Assembly: GCA_964462865.1 (NCBI GenBank)
Contig: CAYWZO010000050.1
Span: forward strand, 1 to 13,220
Direction of reading: 5' to 3'
Length of the DNA: 13,220 nt
Source: Fen-1077 sp964462865
Lineage (GTDB): Bacteria; Chloroflexota; Dehalococcoidia; Dehalococcoidales; RBG-16-60-22
This document shows positions 7,360 through 13,220 of the stretch, one piece after another (positions within the stretch are counted from its first letter, which is position 1; each line of letters opens with the position of its first letter). A program made the translations under genes and the position numbers. The notes beneath the pieces are model-generated. The model was not told the origin of the DNA. It made no database searches and saw nothing but the letters and a program-made list of their open reading frames with translations.

Positions 7360-7654
7360 TGGCGGCTTCCTGGTATATTAATAGCCGGGATAAGTGTATT
7401 AAGGGGATTTGTGCGAGGCGGCATGCTATTAGTTTACTTCGTTCACCTGCCGGAAACAAGTTCAGGCATATACCTGCCCGCATATTATTGCCAGGTCGCG
7501 CGGATATAAAAAATATACAGCACCACAGTAAAAGTTGTATGATTGAAATGCGTAATATTTAATGGGTTTAAAAACAAAAAAGTCATAAAGCGCTGACCGT
7601 GATTGAGCCTTTGATTTAAAGGGCGGGTCAGACTGGTCTTGGGAAAGATCCGTT
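7360..7654. other. Gene-poor spacer between the MFS remnant and the intact MFS gene
   Basis: About 295 bp, visibly more AT-rich than the flanking genes. The short open frames on either strand have no family resemblance and no convincing ribosome sites. The only structure I see is a nested inverted repeat near its right end and a weak promoter-like pair, TTGTAT (7535-7540) and TTTAAT (7558-7563) with a 17-bp spacer, pointing toward the MFS gene. Confidence 0.5.
7593..7631. repeat. Nested inverted repeat upstream of the MFS gene
   Basis: The outer arms CTGACC (7593-7598) and GGTCAG (7626-7631) enclose an inner hairpin, CCTTT (7608-7612), GATTT loop, AAAGG (7618-7622). It ends 23 bp before the TTG start of the MFS gene, so it could be an operator or a leader hairpin. 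The arms are short and chance is possible. Confidence 0.35.
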
Positions 7655-8950
7655 TTGGATAACACAAAAAAGAACACCGGGGTTTACTTCGGCTGGTGGT
7701 TGAATCTGGCCACCAGTATTATCAGCGGTACCGCCAACGGTTTCACCCAGGGGATTTCCGTGTTTTTCAAACCCATTGCCGCCGAACTGGGCTTGAGCCG
7801 CGCCGTCACCTCCGTGGCCAGTTCCATCGCCCGTCTGGAAGGTGGTATGGAAGCCCCAATCGTGGGGGTACTCGCGGATAAAATCAGCGCCAAGTGGATA
7901 ATGATTACCGGCGCGATATTTTTCGGGACCGGCCTCGTATTGATGAACTTCGTGGTCGACTCCGTCTGGAGTTATTATCTTATCTGGGGATTGCTGGTGG
8001 GCACCGGAAACAACCTGGGTTTTACCATCGTTGTCGATAAGGTGTTGACCAACTGGTTTATCAGGAAACGGGGGTTAAGTTACGGTATGAGATTCGCCAT
8101 CCTGGGGCTAATGCAGGTGGCAATGCTGCCCGTTGTCAGCTGGCTGACAGTCTCCCTGGGCTGGCGGCAGGCCTGTTTAATCTGCGGGATAATCGCGTTT
8201 GCCACCATACCTTTTACCTTATACTTCGTGAGGAACGACCGCCCGGAGGACCGTGGTTTACTCCCCGATGGAGATAGAGCGGGGGCTGATTTGTATGCGT
8301 TTACCGATAGAGAAAAACCTCAAAAAGCCGTACCTATAGCGGGCCCGGAGGAAATGAAATTCTCTCTCAAACAGGCAATGAAGACTTCATCTTTCTGGAT
8401 ACTGACGCTGTGCCGGTGCTCTTTCGTGCTAATCATCGGGGGTTTTAACCTCCACTGCATCAATTTTTTGACCGACAGGGGTATTGAACTGGCCGCCGCA
8501 GCGAGCCTGATGTCCATGATGGTGTTTTTCACCATTCCTTCCAGGTTTCTCTTCGGGTTCTTTGCGGATCACCTGAACAGGGAGCATCAGAAGTTCCTTT
8601 TGACCGGCGCTTTCCTGCTCATGGCAATGGGGATATCAGCTTTCATCATACATCAGACCACGGCGATGATATACGTTTTTTTAATATTATGGGGTCTTGG
8701 CTACGGCGGCATCACGCCAGCGGACATTACCATCAGGACGCGATACTTCGGAAGAAAATCCTATGGTTCCATCCAGGGTATTACCAACCTGGTGGCGGCG
8801 CCGTTTTCCTTTTTCGGTCCGATTTACGCTGGCTGGGTGTTCGATATCAGGGGGGATTACACCAGCGCCTTTATTAGCTTCGCGGCAATTGCTGCCTTTG
8901 CCGCCATGGTGATAAGCCTGGTGCAGAGGCCGAAACCACCGGCTGGATGA
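7655..8950 (+). CDS. MFS transporter, oxalate:formate antiporter / monocarboxylate type
   Basis: A 431-residue major facilitator protein with about twelve predicted membrane helices and a hydrophilic central loop at about 194-240. The MFS loop motif appears twice, GVLADKISAKW (71-81) and GFFADHLNREHQK (301-313), as expected for two six-helix halves. The opening YFGWWLNLATSI and the late RYFGRKSYGSIQG (363-375) are typical of the OFA/MCT-like carriers that move small organic anions by exchange or proton symport. The actual substrate cannot be read from sequence. The start is TTG at 7655 with GGGAAAG about 7 nt upstream; a GTG at residue 10 is an alternative start. It stands alone, downstream of a transporter remnant of another MFS subfamily and convergent with the GNAT gene. 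No partner enzyme such as a CoA transferase or decarboxylase is present. Confidence 0.85.
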   Translation: MDNTKKNTGVYFGWWLNLATSIISGTANGFTQGISVFFKPIAAELGLSRAVTSVASSIARLEGGMEAPIVGVLADKISAKWIMITGAIFFGTGLVLMNFVVDSVWSYYLIWGLLVGTGNNLGFTIVVDKVLTNWFIRKRGLSYGMRFAILGLMQVAMLPVVSWLTVSLGWRQACLICGIIAFATIPFTLYFVRNDRPEDRGLLPDGDRAGADLYAFTDREKPQKAVPIAGPEEMKFSLKQAMKTSSFWILTLCRCSFVLIIGGFNLHCINFLTDRGIELAAAASLMSMMVFFTIPSRFLFGFFADHLNREHQKFLLTGAFLLMAMGISAFIIHQTTAMIYVFLILWGLGYGGITPADITIRTRYFGRKSYGSIQGITNLVAAPFSFFGPIYAGWVFDIRGDYTSAFISFAAIAAFAAMVISLVQRPKPPAG

Positions 8951-9002
8951 GAAAGAAGGGTTTAGGCACGGAAAACGGCATTTAAGATAAGGCGCGAACG
9001 GA

Positions 9003-9455
9003 TTAGAAATAAAACCTGAATCCCGCCGCTGAATCCTCGAAGCCCAGTGATTCATAGAACTTGTGAGCACGCTCCCGCCGCAGGTCGCTGGTGAGCATAA
9101 TCTTATAGCAGCCGGCCTCTTTCGCCAGGGATATGACGTACTCCATCAGCTGCCTGCCGATGCCCCGGCTGCGGTATTTTTCATCAACGACGACGTATTC
9201 CACCACGGCGAAGGGCGCGGTGCCGTGGGCGAAGCCGGGGAGTATCGCCAGAACGGTGGTGCCGATTATTCCGTCGTTATCCTCGGCCACCAGCAGTTCG
9301 TAGCCGGGGTACTCACCCATCCGGCGGAAGACCTTCAGGCACTCGTTAAGCGGCGGCGCCTTATACGGCGATGGCGAGGGGTCTAAAGAAAGCTGCTGGT
9401 AAAGTTCCAGTATACGGGGGATATCCTTTTCCGTGGCGCGCCTGATAGTGGCCAT
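9003..9455 (-). CDS. GNAT-family N-acetyltransferase
   Basis: A 150-residue single-domain GNAT protein, which transfers an acetyl group from acetyl-CoA to an amine. The acetyl-CoA pyrophosphate loop is YRSRGIGRQLM (94-104). The preceding strand FAVVEYVVVDEKY and the late FYESLGF (133-139) complete the fold. The substrate is unknown; amino acids, small amines, antibiotics or protein termini are all possible. The ATG at 9455 lies 6 nt after the purA stop, with no clear ribosome site of its own, so it is probably expressed by coupling to purA. It converges on the MFS gene, with 52 bp between the two stops and no obvious terminator. Confidence 0.85.
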   Translation of the reverse strand: MATIRRATEKDIPRILELYQQLSLDPSPSPYKAPPLNECLKVFRRMGEYPGYELLVAEDNDGIIGTTVLAILPGFAHGTAPFAVVEYVVVDEKYRSRGIGRQLMEYVISLAKEAGCYKIMLTSDLRRERAHKFYESLGFEDSAAGFRFYF

Positions 9456-9461
9456 TTCAGA

Positions 9462-10745
9462 TTAGAAAATCGCTTTCCGGAGGATGGTCTCTTCCCTTCG
9501 CGCGCCCACGGAAATCAGGCTGGCCGGACAGCCGACAAGCTCCTCCAGCCTCCTGATATATTTCCGGGCGTTGGCGGGCAGGTCTTTAAAGACACGGGCA
9601 CCGCTCGTAGGCTCGTTCCATCCCGGCAGCTCTTCGTAGACGGGCTGGCACTTTTCCAGGGCTGCGATGCTGGCGGGGAAATAGTCAATAGTCTTGCCGT
9701 CGAGCTTATAGGCGGTGCATATCTTCAAGACGGGAAAGACGTCCAGGATATCGAGGCGGGTAATGATGATGGAGTTGAAGCCGTTGACGCGGGCGCTAAA
9801 GCGGGCCGCCACGGCATCGAACCAGCCGCAGTGGCGGGCGCGGCCGCTGACCGTGCCGAATTCATGTCCGCGCTGCCGTATTGTCTCGCCGGTTGCGTCG
9901 CGGAGTTCCGTAGGCATCGGCCCAGCGCCGACCCTGGTCTGAAAGGCCTTGAAAACGCCGATGATGTGGGACAGCTTATTAGGGGCAATACCGGCGCCCA
10001 GGCAGGCCCCGGCGGCTGTTGGAGAAGAAGATGTATTGAACGGATAGGTGCCGAAGTCCGGGTCCAGCAAGAAGCCCTGGGCCCCTTCCAGAAGGACTGG
10101 CTCATTCCGGTCTATGGCTGCGGCCAGCATGGTGCTTGTATCGCGAATCTGCGGAGACCACCGGTCGGCGTACCGGCAATACTGGCTGTAAATCTCGTCC
10201 AGAGAAAGGGCCGGTTTCCCGTATACTTTGGTCAATATCTTATTTTTGTATTCCAGCGTCAGCGCCAGCCTTTCCCGCAGATATTGCCTGTCCAGGAGGT
10301 CACCAGCCCGGATTCCGGTTCTGGCTACTTTATCGGTGAAGGTGGGGCCGATGCCCTTGCGTGTGGTGCCGATGGCCTGGCTGCCGAGCGCTTCCTCCTC
10401 CAGTCCTTCGATGAGGGGGTGATAAGGCATAATCAGGTGGGCGCGGTCGCTAATGAGGAGCCTGCCCGTATCGATACCGCGCGAGTTCAGGTCGTCAACC
10501 TCGCTGTTAAGCACAGCCGGATTAATGGCCACGCCGTTCCCGATGATAGACGTAACGCCTTTGTAAAAAATGCCCGACGGCGTGAGGCGCAGCTTGAATT
10601 CGCCGTAAGGGTTAATTACAGTATGTCCGGCATTATCACCGCCGGAGAAACGCACCACGTACCTGGCTTTCTCCGCCAGCATGTCCACCATTTTACCCTT
10701 GCCTTCGTCACCCCATTGTGCGCCGATAACCGCAGCAACCGTCAT
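9462..10745 (-). CDS. purA: Adenylosuccinate synthetase
   Basis: PurA joins IMP and aspartate using GTP to form adenylosuccinate, the first committed step to AMP. The protein has 427 residues, normal for the family. It starts with the signature GAQWGDEGKGK (8-18, catalytic Asp13) and GGDNAGHTV (35-43, catalytic His41). Further on it has GAQGFLLDPDFGTYPF, TRVGAGPMPTEL and ITRLDILD. The ATG at 10745 is chosen because AAGGAGG lies 5 nt upstream. A TTG at 10763 would add six residues but would put that ribosome site inside the gene, and it lies almost at the predicted transcript start. It is the first gene of a likely purA-GNAT pair. Confidence 0.97.
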   Translation of the reverse strand: MTVAAVIGAQWGDEGKGKMVDMLAEKARYVVRFSGGDNAGHTVINPYGEFKLRLTPSGIFYKGVTSIIGNGVAINPAVLNSEVDDLNSRGIDTGRLLISDRAHLIMPYHPLIEGLEEEALGSQAIGTTRKGIGPTFTDKVARTGIRAGDLLDRQYLRERLALTLEYKNKILTKVYGKPALSLDEIYSQYCRYADRWSPQIRDTSTMLAAAIDRNEPVLLEGAQGFLLDPDFGTYPFNTSSSPTAAGACLGAGIAPNKLSHIIGVFKAFQTRVGAGPMPTELRDATGETIRQRGHEFGTVSGRARHCGWFDAVAARFSARVNGFNSIIITRLDILDVFPVLKICTAYKLDGKTIDYFPASIAALEKCQPVYEELPGWNEPTSGARVFKDLPANARKYIRRLEELVGCPASLISVGARREETILRKAIF

Positions 10746-10772
10746 TTTTACCTCCTTGGCCAAAACCCATTC

Positions 10773-10801
10773 ATTCTACCATCATAGCTGGGGAATGTCT
10801 A
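10773..10801 (-). promoter_or_regulatory. Sigma70-type promoter of purA
   Basis: Read on the minus strand: -35 TAGACA (10796-10801), a 17-bp spacer, then TG-G and -10 TAGAAT (10773-10778), an extended -10 form. The expected start near 10766 leaves a leader of about 20 nt that holds the AAGGAGG ribosome site. This leaves no room for a riboswitch if this is the promoter in use. Confidence 0.6.
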
Positions 10802-10854
10802 TCCTCGTGGTGGGGGATGGAAAGCGCTGGCAAATACCCTGTCTTTAATATGGG

Positions 10855-10924
10855 CGTCAGCCTGCGGCGGACGATGCTATTTCAACTTGTTTATCGGCTA
10901 GCTGGAGATTGCTCCAATAGCATC
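10855..10924 (-). other. Hairpin-rich intergenic segment between the PIP synthase gene and purA
   Basis: Just after the PIP synthase stop, in minus-strand RNA order, a perfect 9-bp inverted repeat (10916-10924 with 10873-10881) encloses a small hairpin, TGGAG with CTCCA (10903-10916). A second hairpin follows, CGTCCGCC-GCA-GGCTGACG, with one mismatch (10855-10873). No T-run follows, so it is not a textbook terminator. It could slow or end transcription from the inositol-lipid genes, protect the mRNA 3' end, or be a decayed repeat: a 12-base stretch (10860-10871) is identical to part of the palindromic element at 1424-1435. Confidence 0.4.
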
Positions 10925-10929
10925 ATCAA

Positions 10930-11526
10930 TCAGTCATTAAGGTGCCGTTGGGCGTAGACCAGCCTTTCGATGACGGTAAAGAAGCTGAAAAAGGCCAGCA
11001 GTCCTATAGCGATGACCAGGGCGTAATCGAAGCGGCTCAATAGCAGCCCCAGCGCCACGAGGATGACCCTTTCCGGGCGCGTAAACAGGCCGGCCCGGCA
11101 CTCGAGGCCGAGTCCCTCCATGCGGGCGCGGAGATAGCTGACCATCAAAGAACCGAGCAGGGCGAGGCCGCAGAGCAGGCCCCAGGCGGCCTGCCCGTCC
11201 CTGGCGAAGATATAAAGCAGCGCGAGCAGCAGCACCGCTTCGGACAGGCGGTCCAGCGTGGAATCGAGGACCGCGCCGAAACGGGTAACCTGCCCCTTGA
11301 GACGCGCCAGCGCGCCATCCAGCATATCGAAGAAGCCAGCCAACAGGACGACGATTCCTGCTGCCAGATAATGCCCGGTAAGGATGAGCGCGGCTGCGGC
11401 AACTGTGATGACGAACCCCGTCCAGGTCAGCGCGTTGGGGGTGAGGGGTGTCCTGGCCAGCAGCCTGGCCAGAGGCGGCGCGATACGGCCGGAGATGAGT
11501 CTACGTGTGGCCTCCAGTCTGGACAT
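10930..11526 (-). CDS. Phosphatidylinositol-phosphate synthase (CDP-alcohol phosphatidyltransferase)
   Basis: The 198-residue integral membrane protein, with about six helices, carries the complete CDP-alcohol phosphotransferase motif with Asp67, Asp70, Gly71, Ala74, Arg75, Gly84, Asp88 and Asp92. The wording around it, DMLDGALAR and TRFGAVLDSTLDR, plus SYLRARMEGLGL and RPER (150-153), matches mycobacterial PgsA1, which joins inositol 3-phosphate to CDP-diacylglycerol to make phosphatidylinositol phosphate, better than phosphatidylglycerol-phosphate synthases. Nearby ino1 supports that substrate. The ATG at 11526 is 3 nt after the glycosyltransferase stop, so translation is likely coupled. 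A phosphatidylglycerol-phosphate or archaetidylinositol-phosphate-type product remains possible. No PIP phosphatase gene is visible. Confidence 0.82.
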   Translation of the reverse strand: MSRLEATRRLISGRIAPPLARLLARTPLTPNALTWTGFVITVAAAALILTGHYLAAGIVVLLAGFFDMLDGALARLKGQVTRFGAVLDSTLDRLSEAVLLLALLYIFARDGQAAWGLLCGLALLGSLMVSYLRARMEGLGLECRAGLFTRPERVILVALGLLLSRFDYALVIAIGLLAFFSFFTVIERLVYAQRHLND

Positions 11527-11529
11527 GGC

Positions 11530-12708
11530 TCAATGCTGCCCTGAAGCGGTGCCGGACGGCGGGGATGGAATTTCGGCTGGCTGTTGGTTGACCCGGTTGA
11601 GGGTATCGGTATAGAAGTCCACTAATTTTTTAGCGAGCAAAGACCAGTCAAACTGAATTGCTCTGGGTTGGCCCCGGGCGCCCATCTCGCGGCGGAGGTT
11701 TTCATCTTTAATGAGCTTCAGGAGGGCCTCGGCCAGCATTTCCGCGTTCCGTGGCGTCACCGCGATTCCCTCGATACCGTCAGTAAAAACGCTGAGGAAG
11801 CCTTCTATCGATGAGGCGATAATCGGTTTCCCGGTGGACATCGCCTCAAGGAGGACAATACCCTGGCTCTCCCAGCCGATGTTCGGGAAGCAGACGACAT
11901 CCGCGGTCTTATAATATCGCGGCAGCTCTTCATAAGTGGCGTAGCCATTAAAATGCACGTCCGGCAGGGAGTAGTGGCGCACGCGTTTTTGGTATTTCCT
12001 GCGCAGGCGTACACCCGGCCCCACCTGGATAAGGCGGCAGTCCGGGGCTTCCGGCTTGATAAGCCGGTAGGCTTCCAGCAGGTATTCGAACCCCTTGCGC
12101 TTTTCGAGACGCCCCACGAAGAGGATATTCGTTTTACCGTCCGTAAATTTCTCAATGGGGCTGACGCCGTTGTTGAAATGGTGGGTATCGATACCGTTGG
12201 GAATCATGGTGTATTCGGCCGGGAAAAACTTGTTCACGTAGTCGTAAGCCGGTCGGGAGACGCAGATACGGCCGTCCAGCTTGCGGAACCAGCGGTCAAG
12301 GTACCATTTCATGATGGGGGAGAACATGGTATACCAGGGCTTGCCGCCGGAAGCATGGAAGGTACCGACCATGGGGCAACGTTTCAGGCGCAGAACGGTG
12401 GTGCAGAGCGTAGGCATCAGGGGCTCGTGGAGGTGGCAGATATCGAACTTCTCCCGCGCGAAGACCTCTTTAATCTGGGACTCTATCCGGAGGGATAAAG
12501 TGATGCGGGCAACAGAGCCACTCACCGGCAGCGGGCGGGGGGTACCGATACGGATAAAGCGGTCGCCGAGCGTATCAGCCTTGGAGGCCGGGGCGATAAT
12601 CTTGACCTCGTGGCCCATACCTGTGAGCTGTTGCTCCAGGCGGGAGATGTGGCTGACCACCCCGCCCGGCATGGCGAAATCGTACGGTGATACCAGCGCT
12701 ATCTTCAT
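11530..12708 (-). CDS. PimA-like GT4 glycosyltransferase (putative phosphatidylinositol glycosyltransferase)
   Basis: A 392-residue GT-B enzyme of family GT4. The N-terminal half resembles mycobacterial PimA closely: SPYDFAMPGGVVSHI (7-21), GSVAR (64-68), HLHEPLMPTL (92-101) and TFHAS (116-120). The C-terminal half binds the nucleotide sugar, with GRLEKRKG (199-206) and GWESQGIVLLEAMSTGKP (278-294) holding the two glutamates of the EX7E motif, Glu280 and Glu288. PimA moves mannose from GDP-mannose to phosphatidylinositol. The PIP synthase gene next door makes an inositol lipid the likely acceptor, but the sugar donor cannot be proven. One difference is Gln where PimA has Phe after Glu-Ser. 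The last 20 residues are Pro/Ser-rich and look disordered. The start lies 6 nt after the ino1 stop. Confidence 0.82.
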   Translation of the reverse strand: MKIALVSPYDFAMPGGVVSHISRLEQQLTGMGHEVKIIAPASKADTLGDRFIRIGTPRPLPVSGSVARITLSLRIESQIKEVFAREKFDICHLHEPLMPTLCTTVLRLKRCPMVGTFHASGGKPWYTMFSPIMKWYLDRWFRKLDGRICVSRPAYDYVNKFFPAEYTMIPNGIDTHHFNNGVSPIEKFTDGKTNILFVGRLEKRKGFEYLLEAYRLIKPEAPDCRLIQVGPGVRLRRKYQKRVRHYSLPDVHFNGYATYEELPRYYKTADVVCFPNIGWESQGIVLLEAMSTGKPIIASSIEGFLSVFTDGIEGIAVTPRNAEMLAEALLKLIKDENLRREMGARGQPRAIQFDWSLLAKKLVDFYTDTLNRVNQQPAEIPSPPSGTASGQH

Positions 12709-12714
12709 CGTCGG

Positions 12715-13220
12715 TTATTTCGCTTTCCTGGTTTTTCTGGCTGATTTCACGGCCTGGGACGGCTGGGCATTGACCTTGATGAATTCCTCTGTCAGGCGGC
12801 GGGCCTCGTCATCGCCGTACTGTACCGGCGGCGTTTTCATGAAGTAGGACGAAGGCGCGGTAAGGGCTCCTTTCAGACCCTTGTCCAGGGCGAGCTTGCA
12901 GCACCGGATAGCGTCGATGACAACGCCGGCGGAGTTGGGGCTGTCCCAGACCTCAAGCTTGACTTCCGCCAGCAGGGGGACATCACCAAAGGTGCGGCCT
13001 TCCATCCTGATATGGCAGAACTTGCGGTCATGCAGGAAAGGTACGTAATCGCTGGGGCCGACATGGATATCATCCGGCTCCATTTTATAGGGCAGCTGGG
13101 AGGTGACGGCGCCGGTCTTGGAGATTTTCTTGGACTCCAGGCGTTCCCTTTCCAGCATGTTAAGGAAATCGGTATTGCCGCCGAAGTTGAGCTGGTAGGT
13201 CTTTTCCAGCTTCACACCGC
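12715..13220 (-). CDS. ino1: myo-Inositol-3-phosphate synthase (5' part outside window)
   Basis: Ino1 converts glucose 6-phosphate to inositol 3-phosphate with NAD+, and is the source of all de novo inositol. Only the C-terminal 167 residues are present; the reading frame continues through the right edge. A GTG at 13215 is internal, not the start. The visible part matches the bacterial/mycobacterial type: TYQLNFGGNTDFLNMLERER, LESKKISKTGAVTS, HVGPSDYVPFLHDRKF and KLEVWDSPNSAGVVIDA. A short basic tail, SARKTRKAK, ends the protein. It is the first visible gene of the ino1-glycosyltransferase-PIP synthase run and supplies the head group for the other two. Confidence 0.93.
   Translation of the reverse strand, partial: GVKLEKTYQLNFGGNTDFLNMLERERLESKKISKTGAVTSQLPYKMEPDDIHVGPSDYVPFLHDRKFCHIRMEGRTFGDVPLLAEVKLEVWDSPNSAGVVIDAIRCCKLALDKGLKGALTAPSSYFMKTPPVQYGDDEARRLTEEFIKVNAQPSQAVKSARKTRKAK

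Noticed and set aside
10746..10763. TTG start for purA at 10763
   Set aside because: The AAGGAGG ribosome site would lie within the coding region; the ATG at 10745 is correctly spaced from it and gives a normal PurA N-terminus.
9831..10787. 318-codon open frame on the plus strand opposite purA
   Set aside because: It lies antisense to the conserved purA coding region, and no motif or ribosome site supports it.
10746..10929. Purine riboswitch ahead of purA
   Set aside because: I found no recognisable purine-riboswitch core, and the predicted promoter leaves only about 20 nt of leader.
1..13220. CRISPR array, tRNA/rRNA genes, transposases, phage or defence genes
   Set aside because: I saw no regularly spaced direct repeats, tRNA-like cloverleaf, or proteins of those families on either strand.

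Overview
The window reads as an ordinary bacterial chromosome segment, fairly GC-rich, with dense genes on both strands. My best guess is the Chloroflexota, perhaps class Dehalococcoidia. The reasons are [NiFe]-hydrogenase maturation genes beside rpsO-pnp, an ino1/PimA-like/PIP-synthase cluster otherwise best known from Actinobacteria, several TTG starts, and a short palindromic repeat of the TGTCATTGCGAG...CTCGCAATGACA kind. This taxonomic call is inference; no 16S or other decisive marker is present.

Layout. (1) 1-2479, minus strand: hypA-hypB-hypF, read right to left, with hypF running off the left edge. HypA and HypB deliver nickel and HypF starts the cyanide ligand synthesis for [NiFe] hydrogenases. 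A ~101 bp inverted-repeat element sits between hypB and hypF. (2) 2480-2610: a compact divergent promoter region with two back-to-back sigma70-type promoters, one for hypA and one for rpsO. (3) 2611-6933, plus strand: rpsO-pnp-dapB-dapA, closely spaced and closed by a clear Rho-independent terminator. It joins ribosomal protein S15 and polynucleotide phosphorylase with two consecutive steps of lysine/diaminopimelate synthesis.

(4) 6934-8950: a looser region. It holds a remnant of an MFS exporter that has lost its middle (minus strand), about 300 bp with no recognisable gene, and an intact 12-helix MFS carrier of the oxalate:formate antiporter/monocarboxylate type (plus strand). It looks like an accessory insertion between housekeeping blocks. 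(5) 9003-10745, minus strand: purA followed 6 nt later by a GNAT acetyltransferase, with a good promoter just upstream of purA.

(6) 10930-13220, minus strand: ino1 (5' part outside the window), a PimA-like GT4 glycosyltransferase and a phosphatidylinositol-phosphate synthase, separated by 6 and 3 nt. Together they specify inositol phosphate synthesis, its attachment to a lipid anchor, and probably glycosylation of that lipid.

I found no CRISPR array, tRNA, rRNA, transposase, phage gene or defence system. I do not see an undescribed multi-gene system. The most interesting items are the inositol-lipid operon, the internally deleted transporter, the palindromic element inside the hyp operon and the nearly leaderless hypA promoter.
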